44,098 bases of DNA from positions 1 to 44,098 of the forward strand of contig CAJTQO010000029.1 of the NCBI GenBank assembly GCA_910578405.1, written 5' to 3'. Of this stretch, positions 16,411 through 24,746 are shown piece after piece. The position numbers were made by a program, and so were the translations under genes. The number at the start of each line of letters is the position of its first letter. Positions within the stretch are counted from its first letter, which is position 1. The notes under the pieces were generated by a model. It made no database searches and had not been told where the DNA came from. It worked only from the letters and a program-made list of their open reading frames with translations. This stretch comes from an uncultured Lachnospiraceae bacterium. GTDB taxonomy: Bacteria; Bacillota; Clostridia; Lachnospirales; Lachnospiraceae.

Positions 16411-17127
16411 ATGTACCAGTTTGAGAAAATGAACAGAAAATTATTGGGGTCGCAAGTGGAAGAGGAGTTGATGAACTACATTCTGGATGAGCCGGTGGAA
16501 ATAGGGGGAAAGATTCCCAATGAATATGAATTGGCAAAAATGTTTGGCGTAGGAAGGAGTACAGTGCGGGAGGCGGTAAAAGGGCTGGTGACAAAAGGGG
16601 TGCTGGAGGTGCGCCGGGGCGCGGGAACATATGTGGTCAGCACCAGGACGCTGGAAGAAGACCCCTTGGGGCTGGCCAAGTTGGGGGACAAATATAAGCT
16701 GGCGCTGGAGCTTTTGGATGTACGCATGATGCTGGAGCCGGAGATTGCAGCGCTGGCATGTGAGCATATTACGCCGGATGAAAAAAGGCAGTTAAAACGG
16801 TTATGTGACGAAGTGGAGGGGCTATATGTGAGTGGGAAAAACCATGCCAAAAAGGATGTGGAGTTCCATACTTGTATAGCCAGAGCCAGCGGGAACCGGG
16901 TAGTGGAAGTCCTCATTCCGATTATTAATACGGCAGTCCTGACATTTGTAAACCTAACCCAGCGGCAGTTGATGAAGGAAACGTTGGAAACCCACCGGGC
17001 TGTTACCAATTCCATTATCAAAGGGGATACCGTGGGGGCAAGGTGCGCCATGAACATGCATCTGACCTATAACAGACAACGGATTATGAAGATTTACGAA
17101 GAATATTTGGAAAGCAAGAAAGCGTAA
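16411..17127 (+). CDS. GntR-type regulator, FadR subfamily
   Basis: This 238-aa protein has an N-terminal winged HTH (about residues 8-75; GGKIPNEYELAKMFGVGRST then VREAVKGLVTKGVLEVRRG) and a C-terminal FCD ligand domain. The FCD metal/ligand site is visible as D in LLDVRMMLEPEIAALA and three histidines in EFHTCIARASGN, ETHRAV and MNMHL. FCD regulators of this type often sense sugar acids. It lies just upstream of a GntP permease, dehydratase and kinase, so it most likely represses that operon and is released by the substrate or the 2-keto-3-deoxy acid. Candidate operators lie at 17351-17361 and 17410-17420. The start at 16411 is supported by AGGAGGGG. Confidence 0.92.
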   Translation: MYQFEKMNRKLLGSQVEEELMNYILDEPVEIGGKIPNEYELAKMFGVGRSTVREAVKGLVTKGVLEVRRGAGTYVVSTRTLEEDPLGLAKLGDKYKLALELLDVRMMLEPEIAALACEHITPDEKRQLKRLCDEVEGLYVSGKNHAKKDVEFHTCIARASGNRVVEVLIPIINTAVLTFVNLTQRQLMKETLETHRAVTNSIIKGDTVGARCAMNMHLTYNRQRIMKIYEEYLESKKA

Positions 17128-17283
17128 GGGCTGCCTGAAATCTACTCTTGGCCCAGGCTGGCGCTTAACGTTAGCCTGTTCCGGTGATGGTGAAGGAGAG
17201 GGATTCCCTGGAATAGGGCGGACCAATGGCAGGAATGCGATGGCAGACAGAGGCATAATTTTAAATGATTCAGCAAAATATAC

Positions 17284-17324
17284 AAAAAAGGCAGGATTTC
17301 AAATGAAAATCTGCCCTTTTTTTG
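17284..17324 (+). terminator. Rho-independent terminator after the regulator gene
   Basis: An A-run, a GC-rich stem (GGCAGGATTTC with GAAAATCTGCC, one bulge) and a seven-T run follow the regulator by about 160 bp. The A-run makes it bidirectional. It separates the regulator from the catabolic operon. Confidence 0.85.
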
Positions 17325-17350
17325 TATAAAAAAGAGAAAAGAAGGAATAA

Positions 17351-17420
17351 ACATCTGATGTATTGACTATAAAATACAGTTTATATAAAATAAATATATA
17401 AAACATAAGACGTCTGATGT
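17351..17420 (+). promoter_or_regulatory. Promoter and paired operators of the sugar-acid operon
   Basis: The perfect odd palindrome ACATCTGATGT (17351-17361) abuts the -35 box TTGACT (17363-17368). A -10 box TAAAAT (17386-17391) follows after 17 bp. A second site ACGTCTGATGT (17410-17420) lies just after the expected start of transcription, 59 bp from the first. Two sites flanking a promoter are what a repressor that blocks or loops would use. The FadR-type regulator encoded next door is the obvious candidate; this link is inference. Confidence 0.65.
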
Positions 17421-17530
17421 ATTTTGTGAGCAGGTATTACATAAGAGAGAAGGAAAAGGTTACAAAAGAATAGAATCGGAAAAAAAGATATAAAATACAA
17501 AAAGAGAACCAAATGTGAGAAGAAAAGCAG

Positions 17531-17846
17531 GAGCTGGAAACAGAATCCATATAATCCAGAACGGAGGGAGAGGTCTGTCTAGGCATTAAGGGCAGGAATT
17601 TCCCTGTGGGGAGAGATTTTGGAAGGAATGGATTCGGAGCTGGAAACAGAATGCGTACGTTTCAAAAAGTAGAGAGAGGTCTGTCCATGCATTAAAGACA
17701 GGACTTCCCCGTGTATGGGGTTTTGAGGAGTATGGATTCGGAGCTGGAAACAGAATGCATAGGTTTCAAAACGCAGGGAAATTTCTGTCCATGCATTAAG
17801 GAGAGAAATTTCTCTGGAGGAGAGGGTTTTGAGGGGTATGCATTCG
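17531..17846 (+). repeat. Three tandem ~105-bp repeats in the gntP leader
   Basis: Units start with GAGCTGGAAACAGAAT at 17531, 17637 and 17741, and a partial fourth (GAACTGGAA) starts at 17847 and runs into the gntP ribosome binding site. Each unit contains a hairpin with a similar loop (GCATTAA): 17575-17595 (CTGTCT/AGGGCAG), 17681-17701 (CTGTC/GACAG) and 17779-17811 (AAATTTCT/AGAAATTT). The stems differ in sequence but still pair. The units have many small differences, so the duplication is not recent. The whole array lies in the ~470-nt leader between the promoter and gntP. The stretch 17421-17530 is A-rich and shows nothing else. Confidence 0.8.
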
Positions 17847-17869
17847 GAACTGGAATGGGAGGAAAGGAT

Positions 17870-19231
17870 ATGGCAGCGGAAGCGGCTAAATTAGATCCTA
17901 CGAGGCTGGTTATTGCGGCAATCTTGGGATTGGTTATTTTATTGGTATTGATTATTAAATTTAAGATTCACGCTATGGTTTCCATACTTTTGGGGGCTTT
18001 GTCCATTGGACTGATTGCAGGGATGCCTTTTGAGGACATTATTCTGGCCGTGAATGACGGGATTGGAAACACGTTAAAAGGGATTGCGCTGCTGGTGGGG
18101 CTTGGCTCTATGTTCGGCGCTATACTGGAAGCCTCGGGCGGAGCGCAGTCCATCGCAGTGACGCTGGTAAATAAGTTTGGCGACAAGCGGGCGGCATGGG
18201 CGCTGGGCATTACGGGGCTGGTTATCGCCATGCCGGTATTTTTTGACGCAGGGTTAATCATCCTGATACCGCTGGCGTTTTCCTTGGCGAAAAGGACGAA
18301 ACGTTCTTCTTTGTTTTATGTCATTCCCTTGCTGGCAGGGCTGGCGGTTGGCCATGCTTTTATTCCGCCTACGCCAGGCCCGGTATTGGTGGCGACGATG
18401 CTGAATGTGGAGCTTGGATGGGTAATCCTTGTAGGCGTATTCTGCGGCATTTGCTCTATGATTGTGGCAGGGCCGGTATGGGGCGCTTACTGTGGGAAAA
18501 AATACAATATTCCGGTGCCGGAACATGTAGCCAACCAGGAAGACTTTGATGAGTCCAAGCTGCCAAGCTTTGGGCTGATTGTAGGCATTATTTTGATTCC
18601 TTTAGTGTTGATTGTGCTGGATTCCGTTGCCGGGGTGGTTCCGGCCCTTGCGCCGGTGCAGCCAGTGTTTGGATTCCTTGGGGAACCTTTTGTGGCATTG
18701 CTGATTGCGACTATAGTGGCAATGTTTGCATTAGGGACAAAACATGGTTATTCCCTGCCGGAACTGGAAAAGATTATGACAAAGTCATTGGAGCCAACAG
18801 GGTTGATTTTACTGGTAACGGCATGTGGCGGCGTGCTGCGTTATATGCTGCAATATTCCGGCCTGGGCGATGTAATCGGCAATGCAGTGTCCTCGGCCAA
18901 CCTTCCGCTTGTGCTGGTGGCGTTTATTGTAGCGGCCCTGGTTAGGATTTGCGTAGGGTCTGCAACGGTGGCCATGACTATGGCGGCAGGCATTGTGTCA
19001 GCGATGCCGGGGATTGCCGGACTGTCTCCTCTTTATTTGGCCTGTGTGACGGCGGCAGTGGCAGGAGGCGCGACGGTCTGCTCCCACTTTAATGACTCCG
19101 GGTTCTGGCTGGTAAAGTCGCTGGTCGGGCTGGATGAGAAAACAAACTTAAAAACATGGACGATTATGGAAACGCTGGTGGGCGGAACCGGATTTTTGGT
19201 GGCTTTTATTATTTCCTTCTTTGCAGCGTAA
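17870..19231 (+). CDS. GntP-family gluconate/sugar-acid:H+ symporter
   Basis: This 453-aa integral membrane protein belongs to the GntP family, which imports gluconate and related sugar acids with protons. About 12 hydrophobic segments are spread along the whole length. Family signatures include GMPFEDIILAVNDGIGNTL, GLVIAMPVFFDAGLIILIPL, FIPPTPGPVLVA and GATVCSHFNDSGFWLV. Length is typical (about 440-450). The start at 17870 was chosen because GGGAGGAAAGG lies just before it; the longer open frame to 17711 only translates the leader repeats. It is the first gene of the dehydratase-kinase operon. The exact acid transported (gluconate, galactonate, glycerate or other) cannot be told. Confidence 0.92.
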   Translation: MAAEAAKLDPTRLVIAAILGLVILLVLIIKFKIHAMVSILLGALSIGLIAGMPFEDIILAVNDGIGNTLKGIALLVGLGSMFGAILEASGGAQSIAVTLVNKFGDKRAAWALGITGLVIAMPVFFDAGLIILIPLAFSLAKRTKRSSLFYVIPLLAGLAVGHAFIPPTPGPVLVATMLNVELGWVILVGVFCGICSMIVAGPVWGAYCGKKYNIPVPEHVANQEDFDESKLPSFGLIVGIILIPLVLIVLDSVAGVVPALAPVQPVFGFLGEPFVALLIATIVAMFALGTKHGYSLPELEKIMTKSLEPTGLILLVTACGGVLRYMLQYSGLGDVIGNAVSSANLPLVLVAFIVAALVRICVGSATVAMTMAAGIVSAMPGIAGLSPLYLACVTAAVAGGATVCSHFNDSGFWLVKSLVGLDEKTNLKTWTIMETLVGGTGFLVAFIISFFAA

Positions 19232-19314
19232 AAGTAGTCTATCGTAACTTTAATGTTTCATAAAACTAACGTAGTGTAAAAGCAGCCTAATTTTAACGTT
19301 TCATAAAAGAAACG
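19229..19314 (+). repeat. Two imperfect ~47-bp repeats between gntP and the dehydratase
   Basis: Units beginning GTAAAAG at 19229 and 19276 share the pattern AG(T/C)CTA..TTTAA(T/C)GTTTCATAAAA. The second forms a small hairpin CGTTTC/GAAACG (19297-19302 and 19309-19314). The first begins on the gntP stop codon. The rest of the gap to 19589 (about 270 bp) shows no gene or clear signal; it is open in several frames but without start sites. Confidence 0.5.
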
Positions 19315-19588
19315 CAGGAAATAAGATTCGTTCTTCCAGGGCAGTCTATGGCTTAGGCAGGGAGCTGCATTGGTGAAATGGTTTGGCGCAGGCCAGGCGG
19401 CAGGGAGTGTTTTTACAGACGGATTTGCGGACGGAAATGCTGCGCTGCGGCAATGGCCTTGCTTTTACATGGGGAAAGGGTTATTATATATGCCATATAT
19501 GGGGCATATGGGGAAAAGGGGAAGGATTTGCAGACAATGCAGTATGGTTTGGCAGGATGTATTTGATATTTATTTGGAGGGAAACGAG

Positions 19589-21343
19589 ATGGAAGGTATG
19601 CAATTAAAAAGTCAGGAAATGCGTAAGTTGGCGCCGGAGTTAGACCCGCTGCGGATTGGGACGGGATGGAAGCCGGAGGATTTGGAAAAGCCGCAGGTTA
19701 TGATTGAAAGCACCTTTGGCGACAGCCATCCGGGAAGCGGGCATTTGGATGTTTTGGTGGAAGAGGTGCGCAAAGGGATTGAACAGTCCGGCGGGCATGG
19801 CGCCCGGTATTTCTGCACGGACATATGCGATGGGGAAAGCCAGGGGACGGACGGGATTAATTTTAGCCTGGCCAGCCGTGAAATGATAACGAATATGATT
19901 GAGATTCATGCCAATGCCACTCCATTTGACGCAGGCGTGTATTTGGCAAGCTGTGATAAGGGGATGCCTGCCAACCTGATGGGGCTGGCCAGAGTGGATA
20001 TCCCGGCAGTGGTGGTTCCGGGCGGGACAATGAATGCGGGACCGGAGATGCTTACTCTGGAACAGCTTGGCATGTACAGCGCCAAATTCCAGCGGGGGGA
20101 AATTGATGAAGAGAAGCTGAACTGGGCAAAGTGCAATGCCTGCCCAAGCTGTGGCGCCTGCTCTTTTATCGGCACGGCGTCCACCATGCAGATTATGGCG
20201 GAGGCATTGGGACTGGCGCTGCCTGGCAGCGCCCTGATGCCTGCCACCAGCCCGGATTTGCTGGATTATGCAAGACAGGCAGGGGAACAGGCGGTGAAGT
20301 TAGCGACGATGCCTGGGATGCGTCCCAGCGATATTGTGACCGAAGCAAGCTTTGAAAATGCGATTCTGGTACATGCGGCGATTTCCGGCAGCACCAACTG
20401 TCTTTTGCATATTCCGGCGATTGCCCATGAATTTGGGATTGAAATAACAGGAGATACCTTTGACCGACTGCACAGAGGGGCGCGTTACCTGTTAAACATC
20501 CGGCCTGCCGGGAAGTGGCCTGCGGAGTGCTTCTACTATGCGGGCGGCGTTCCGGCCATTATGGAAGAGATTAAGTCCCATCTGCATCTGGATGTAATGA
20601 CCGTAACCGGGAAGACTCTTGGGGAAAACCTGGAGGAATTAAAGAAAAACGGTTTTTATGAACGTTGTGAAAAGTGGCTGGAGGACTTTAACAAGCGGTA
20701 TGGGGTAAAGGTGGCAAGAAGGGATATTATCCTTCCTTATGACAATCCCATCGGCACTGACGGCAGCATTGCCATATTGAAGGGGAACCTGGCGCCGGAG
20801 GGAGCTGTCATTAAGCATACGGCCTGCCCGAAGGAAATGTTTAAGGCAGTGCTGCGCGCAAGGCCCTTTGACAGCGAGGAGGAATGCCTGGATGCGGTTT
20901 TGAAGCATAAGGTGCAAAAAGGAGACGCGGTATTTATCCGCTATGAAGGGCCAAAGGGCAGCGGTATGCCGGAAATGTTCTACACTTCGGAAGCTATTAG
21001 CAGCGACAAGGAGTTAGGCAGGAGCATTGCCCTGATTACAGACGGACGGTTTTCCGGCGCTTCCACAGGGCCAGTGATTGGCCATTGCAGCCCGGAAGCG
21101 GTAGACGGCGGGCCAATCGCTTTGGTGGAGGAAGGCGACCTGATTGAAATAGACGTAATGGAGCGGAAATTAAATATTGTGGGCATCCATGGGGAAGAGA
21201 AAACGCCGGAAGAAGTGGCTCAAATCCTGGCACAACGGCGGGAAAACTGGAAGCCAAGAAAACCCAAGTATCAAAAAGGCGTGCTTAGACTGTTCAGCGA
21301 ACATGCAGCCAGCCCGATGAAGGGGGCATATTTGGATTATTGA
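19589..21343 (+). CDS. IlvD/Edd-family dehydratase, probably sugar-acid dehydratase
   Basis: This 584-aa enzyme belongs to the iron-sulfur dihydroxy-acid/6-phosphogluconate dehydratase family. Likely cluster ligands are C80 (ICDGESQGTDG), C122 (SCDKGMPANLMG) and C188 within C182-x2-C185-x2-C188-x2-C191 (CNACPSCGAC). Other family motifs are GGTMNAGPE, SGSTNCLLHIPAIA and GRFSGASTGPVIGHCSPEA. Length is closer to sugar-acid dehydratases (about 580-600) than to IlvD (about 555). With a GntP permease and a PfkB kinase around it, it would turn an aldonic acid into its 2-keto-3-deoxy form. The start at 19589 has TTGGAGGG before it; an in-frame extension to 19370 lacks such a site. Confidence 0.88.
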   Translation: MEGMQLKSQEMRKLAPELDPLRIGTGWKPEDLEKPQVMIESTFGDSHPGSGHLDVLVEEVRKGIEQSGGHGARYFCTDICDGESQGTDGINFSLASREMITNMIEIHANATPFDAGVYLASCDKGMPANLMGLARVDIPAVVVPGGTMNAGPEMLTLEQLGMYSAKFQRGEIDEEKLNWAKCNACPSCGACSFIGTASTMQIMAEALGLALPGSALMPATSPDLLDYARQAGEQAVKLATMPGMRPSDIVTEASFENAILVHAAISGSTNCLLHIPAIAHEFGIEITGDTFDRLHRGARYLLNIRPAGKWPAECFYYAGGVPAIMEEIKSHLHLDVMTVTGKTLGENLEELKKNGFYERCEKWLEDFNKRYGVKVARRDIILPYDNPIGTDGSIAILKGNLAPEGAVIKHTACPKEMFKAVLRARPFDSEEECLDAVLKHKVQKGDAVFIRYEGPKGSGMPEMFYTSEAISSDKELGRSIALITDGRFSGASTGPVIGHCSPEAVDGGPIALVEEGDLIEIDVMERKLNIVGIHGEEKTPEEVAQILAQRRENWKPRKPKYQKGVLRLFSEHAASPMKGAYLDY

Positions 21344-21454
21344 AAAAATTTTCCAGCCATGGTAGAATAACATTAGAAACAGGCTCCTTTGCAGGCAGCG
21401 GACGGTATGGCCGCAAAGGCGCAGAAAACGGGAAAATGTCAGGAGGATAAAAGG

Positions 21455-22552
21455 ATGGACTTGAATTTAAAACCGGCAAAAGAATGTAAGTATGATGCGG
21501 TTTCACTGGGGGAGGTAATGCTGCGTCTGGATCCAGGGGAAGGCAGAATCCGCACCGCCAGGTCATTCCGCGCTTGGGAAGGGGGCGGGGAGTATAATGT
21601 AATCCGCGGCCTGCGTAAATGTTTTGGATTAAATACCGCAGTTCTCACCGCGTTTGCAGACAATGAAGTGGGTATGCTGATGGAAGATTTCATTATGCAG
21701 GGCGGCGTGGACACTTCCTTAATCAAATGGATGAAAACAGACGGAATCGGCCGGATTTGCAGGAATGGGCTGAATTTTACCGAGCGTGGTTTTGGCATCC
21801 GGGGAGCAGTGGGCTGTTCAGACCGTGCCAACACGGCGATTTCCAAGGCAACGCCAGAGGATTTTGACTTTGAGTATATTTTTGGGGAGCTGGGCGCGCG
21901 GTGGCTGCATACGGGAGGCATCTATGCGGCGCTTTCCGAACAGTCTTGCGAAACCGTTATTGCGGCTTTAAAAACAGCCAAAAAGTATGGAACAATCATT
22001 TCCTATGACTTGAATTACCGTCCGTCCATGTGGAGCGCAATCGGCGGACAGGCTAAGGCGCAGGAAGTGAATAAGGAAATCGCCAAATATGTGGACGTTA
22101 TGATTGGAAATGAAGAAGACTTTACGGCATGTTTGGGATTTGAGATTGAAGGGAACGATGAGAACCTGAAAGAGTTGAACCTGGACGGTTATAAGAAAAT
22201 GATTAATGAGGCGGCGAAAGCTTACCCGAATTTCAAAGCAGTGGCCACTACGCTGCGCGAAGTTAAGACGGCTACCGTCAATGACTGGAGTGCCATCTGC
22301 TGGGCGGACGGGGAGATTTACAAAGCTAAGGATTACAAAGGTCTGGAGATTATGGACCGCGTAGGAGGCGGGGATTCCTTTGCTTCCGGGCTGGTTTACG
22401 GACTGATGACCACAGGGGATGCCGAATTGGCAGTGAACTATGGGGCAGCCCACGGGGCGTTAGCCATGACCACGCCGGGCGATACGACAATGGCAAGCAA
22501 GAAAGAAGTGGAAGCCATTATGGGCGGCGCAGGCGCCAGGGTACAAAGATAG
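21455..22552 (+). CDS. PfkB-family sugar kinase, probably 2-keto-3-deoxygluconate kinase
   Basis: This 365-aa protein is a ribokinase-type (PfkB) kinase. The N-terminal signature region contains GGGEYNVIRGLRKCFG (about residues 45-60). The C-terminal signature is DRVGGGDSFASGLVYGL (about 300-316), with the catalytic Asp in GGGDSF. In this operon it would phosphorylate the 2-keto-3-deoxy acid made by the dehydratase. The 2-keto-3-deoxy-6-phosphogluconate aldolase that should follow is not in the window. It is longer than typical KdgK (about 310-340) because of extra residues near 230-260. AGGAGG lies 9 bases before the ATG, favoured over an in-frame ATG at 21389. Confidence 0.87.
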   Translation: MDLNLKPAKECKYDAVSLGEVMLRLDPGEGRIRTARSFRAWEGGGEYNVIRGLRKCFGLNTAVLTAFADNEVGMLMEDFIMQGGVDTSLIKWMKTDGIGRICRNGLNFTERGFGIRGAVGCSDRANTAISKATPEDFDFEYIFGELGARWLHTGGIYAALSEQSCETVIAALKTAKKYGTIISYDLNYRPSMWSAIGGQAKAQEVNKEIAKYVDVMIGNEEDFTACLGFEIEGNDENLKELNLDGYKKMINEAAKAYPNFKAVATTLREVKTATVNDWSAICWADGEIYKAKDYKGLEIMDRVGGGDSFASGLVYGLMTTGDAELAVNYGAAHGALAMTTPGDTTMASKKEVEAIMGGAGARVQR

Positions 22553-22586
22553 CATACAGTATGGATGGAGGGCCGCAAGGCCATAC

Positions 22587-22650
22587 GCCATAGAGAAGAC
22601 AGCAGCCGTTACAGCCGCAAGGCGGTGGCGGCTGCTGTCTTCTCTATGGC
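22587..22650. other. Perfect 22-bp inverted repeat with 20-base loop
   Basis: GCCATAGAGAAGACAGCAG plus CCG (22587-22608) pairs perfectly with its complement at 22629-22650. The loop TTACAGCCGCAAGGCGGTGG can itself pair partly. It lies 35 bases after the kinase stop and before the promoter of the next operon, so it may end or protect the operon mRNA. No U-run follows, so it is not a standard terminator. Confidence 0.8.
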
Positions 22651-22685
22651 GCTCAAAGATTTCCCATACGTTTTTCAGAAAGTTA

Positions 22686-22714
22686 TTGACAGAAAAGAAT
22701 ATATGTTTTATAGT
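22686..22714 (+). promoter_or_regulatory. Promoter of the betaine/choline-type importer operon
   Basis: TTGACA (22686-22691) and TATAGT (22709-22714) are 17 bp apart. The leader to the permease start is about 210 nt and holds no gene I can support. Confidence 0.65.
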
Positions 22715-22933
22715 AATAGAGTCAGAACACTTGTTCCTAAATTGTGCTTTTGAATGCTTTTCTGCCTGAATTGTGAGGTGATTTTTTGCCAGATGCACGC
22801 AAATGGGTAAGGCGCTGCCATAGCAGGCGGGAAAGTTGGGTATATTTGACGGAAAATCAGCCGCAAATGCAAAGGGAAGGGAGAGTTTCCCAAGCGTTAT
22901 TTAGGAATAACGGAAAGAAGGGAGGAAAAGGAG

Positions 22934-23569
22934 ATGCAGATGCTTCAAATATTATGGGACAGGCGGGAGTTTTTCCTGACTTGCCTGGCAGAGCATATCA
23001 GAATATCCCTGACGGCAGTGGTTTGCGCAGGGGCGCTTGGCATCCTTATAGGCATTCTGATTAGCGGACGGCAGAGGGCCGCTTCGGTGGTTCTTGGGAT
23101 TATTAATGTAATTTATACGATACCATCCATTTCCCTTCTGGGATTTTTGATTCCCTTTACAGGCATTGGAAACAAGACGGCAGTGATTGCGCTGACTGTG
23201 TATGGTTTGCTTCCTATTGTAAGGAATACTTACACTGGGTTGGTCAATGTGGATGCGGGCATCCTGGAGGTGGCGCAGGGCCTTGGGGCGGACGGGAGAC
23301 AGACATTGCTCAGAGTCAGGCTTCCTTTGGCTCTTCCGGTTATGATTAGTGGGTTCCGCAATATGGTGGTTATGATTATTGCCATGGGAGGCATTGCCTC
23401 CTTTATCGGTGCGGGCGGCCTGGGCGCTGCGATTTACAGAGGCATTACCACTTACAATATGACGCTGACAGCGGCTGGCTCCCTGTTGATTGCGCTGCTT
23501 GCCTTGTTTAGCGACTGGCTGCTTGCCAAAGTGGAGAGGATGGCGAACAGGAGGTACGGCATTGGATAA
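22934..23569 (+). CDS. Glycine betaine/choline-type ABC permease (OpuB/OpuC-like)
   Basis: This 211-aa inner-membrane protein has about five to six helices and the BPD-permease core typical of osmoprotectant importers. Recognisable parts are YTIPSISLLGFLIPFTGIG, GLLPIVRNTYTGL, and the EAA loop GILEVAQGLGADGRQTL followed by RVRLPLALPVMISG, then GGIASFIGAGGLGAAIYRG. Length matches OpuBB/OpuCB (about 210-220). GGAGG lies before the ATG. Its stop overlaps the ATPase start. The likely substrates are quaternary ammonium compounds such as glycine betaine, choline or carnitine, taken up for osmoprotection or as nutrients. Confidence 0.9.
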   Translation: MQMLQILWDRREFFLTCLAEHIRISLTAVVCAGALGILIGILISGRQRAASVVLGIINVIYTIPSISLLGFLIPFTGIGNKTAVIALTVYGLLPIVRNTYTGLVNVDAGILEVAQGLGADGRQTLLRVRLPLALPVMISGFRNMVVMIIAMGGIASFIGAGGLGAAIYRGITTYNMTLTAAGSLLIALLALFSDWLLAKVERMANRRYGIG

Positions 23570-24287
23570 AGTGATTGAACTGCGGGATTGTTCGGCAGGA
23601 TATGGGGAGAATAAAGTATTGAGCCATGTCTCTTTGACGGTGGGCAAAGGGGAGTTTCTCGTTATCATAGGGCCGTCGGGCTGTGGGAAGACCACTCTTT
23701 TGAAGATGATAAACGGTCTGGTGGCGCCTACGCAAGGGGAAGTGGCAGTGAGAGGGGAACGGCTGGCGGACTGCGATTTGGTGGCGCTGCGCAGGCATAT
23801 TGGATATGCGGTTCAGGGCGCCAAGTTATTCCCCCATATGACGGTGGAAGAGAATATATGTTATGTGCCAAGCCTGGAACGGAAGATGGCAAAAGAGGAA
23901 AAGAAAGCGCTGGCGGAGCAGATGTTAAATATGGTACAGCTTCCGCCGGAGGTGGCGGCGCGGTTCCCAAAGCAGTTGTCCGGGGGGCAGCAGCAGAGGG
24001 TGGGGATTGCAAGAGCTATGGCCGCCAACCCGGATATCTTACTGATGGACGAGCCTTTTGGGGCGGTGGATGAGATTACCCGCAAAGGGCTGCAGGAGGA
24101 ACTGCAGGCGCTGCAGAAGAAAACGGGGGTTACGATAGTGTTCATTACCCATGACATAGGGGAAGCGTTCCTGTTGGGGAGCCGCATCCTGATTATGAAG
24201 GATGGCGGCGTCTGGCAGGAAGGGACAAAGGAAGAATTGATGGAACATCCAAGGGACGGGTTTGTAAAACGGCTGCTTTATCGGTGA
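23562..24287 (+). CDS. Betaine/choline-type ABC transporter ATP-binding protein
   Basis: This 241-aa ATPase has Walker A GPSGCGKTT near residue 37, the Q-loop in GYAVQGAKLFPHMTV, signature LSGGQQQRVGIARA near 139, Walker B ILLMDEPFGAVD near 159 and H-loop in ITHDIGEAF. It lacks the C-terminal CBS domains that osmosensing OpuA/OpuC ATPases carry (usually 380-420 aa), so it probably is not gated by ionic strength in that way. The start is a TTG at 23562, 7 bases after AGGAGG (23549-23554), overlapping the permease stop by 8 bases; GTG at 23571 is the alternative. The longer open frame to 23490 has no binding site. Confidence 0.88.
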   Translation: MDKVIELRDCSAGYGENKVLSHVSLTVGKGEFLVIIGPSGCGKTTLLKMINGLVAPTQGEVAVRGERLADCDLVALRRHIGYAVQGAKLFPHMTVEENICYVPSLERKMAKEEKKALAEQMLNMVQLPPEVAARFPKQLSGGQQQRVGIARAMAANPDILLMDEPFGAVDEITRKGLQEELQALQKKTGVTIVFITHDIGEAFLLGSRILIMKDGGVWQEGTKEELMEHPRDGFVKRLLYR

Positions 24288-24397
24288 ATTCAGCCGGAGA
24301 CAGTCAGGCAGAGGATACAAGAAACGGTCAGGGATTAAGGAAAGAAAAACGCAAGAAGCAGTCAGGGGATGGGAAAAGGGATAAAAGAACAGGGAAA

Positions 24398-24735
24398 GGG
24401 CCAAAAGAGAAAGGAAGCGGGAGAGGGCCAAGAGCCAGCAGGGCGGAAAAAGAGCGAAAAGAGAAAGGAAGCTGGAGAGGGCCAAGAGCCAGAAAGGCGG
24501 CAAAAAGAGCCAAAAGATAAGGGAAGCGGGAGAGGGCCAAGAGCCAGCAGGGCGGAAAAAAGAGCGAAAAGAGAAAGAAAGCGGGAAAGAGCCAAGAGCC
24601 AGCAGGGCGGAAAAGGGGCCAGAAGAGAAAGGAAGCGGAAAACAGCCAAGGGATAAAAAACAGGAAAAGGAATAGGAGCCAGCAGGGCGGAAAACAGCCC
24701 AAAGGATAAAAAGAGGAAAACAGGGATAGGAAAAG
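24398..24735 (+). repeat. Purine-rich minisatellite (~55-bp units) inside the importer operon
   Basis: The 459-base gap between the ATPase and the binding protein is almost free of T on the plus strand. It contains about five degenerate units of 54-55 bp recognised by AGAGCCAGCAGGGCGG, at about 24431, 24485, 24540, 24595 and, after a longer 79-bp step, 24675. Because 54 is a multiple of three and the strand is purine-rich, several frames stay open on both strands, but none has a start site or protein-like composition. The stretch 24288-24397 is of similar composition. Confidence 0.8.
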
Positions 24736-24746
24736 GTTGGGAAAGG

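Noticed and set aside
17711..17869. A longer N-terminus for the GntP permease
   Set aside because: The extra residues are translated leader repeats, and the start at 17870 has a strong binding site directly before it.
22565..22753. A 62-codon open frame after the kinase gene
   Set aside because: It is just a translation of the 22-bp inverted repeat and its loop, and it also reads as similar peptides on the other strand.
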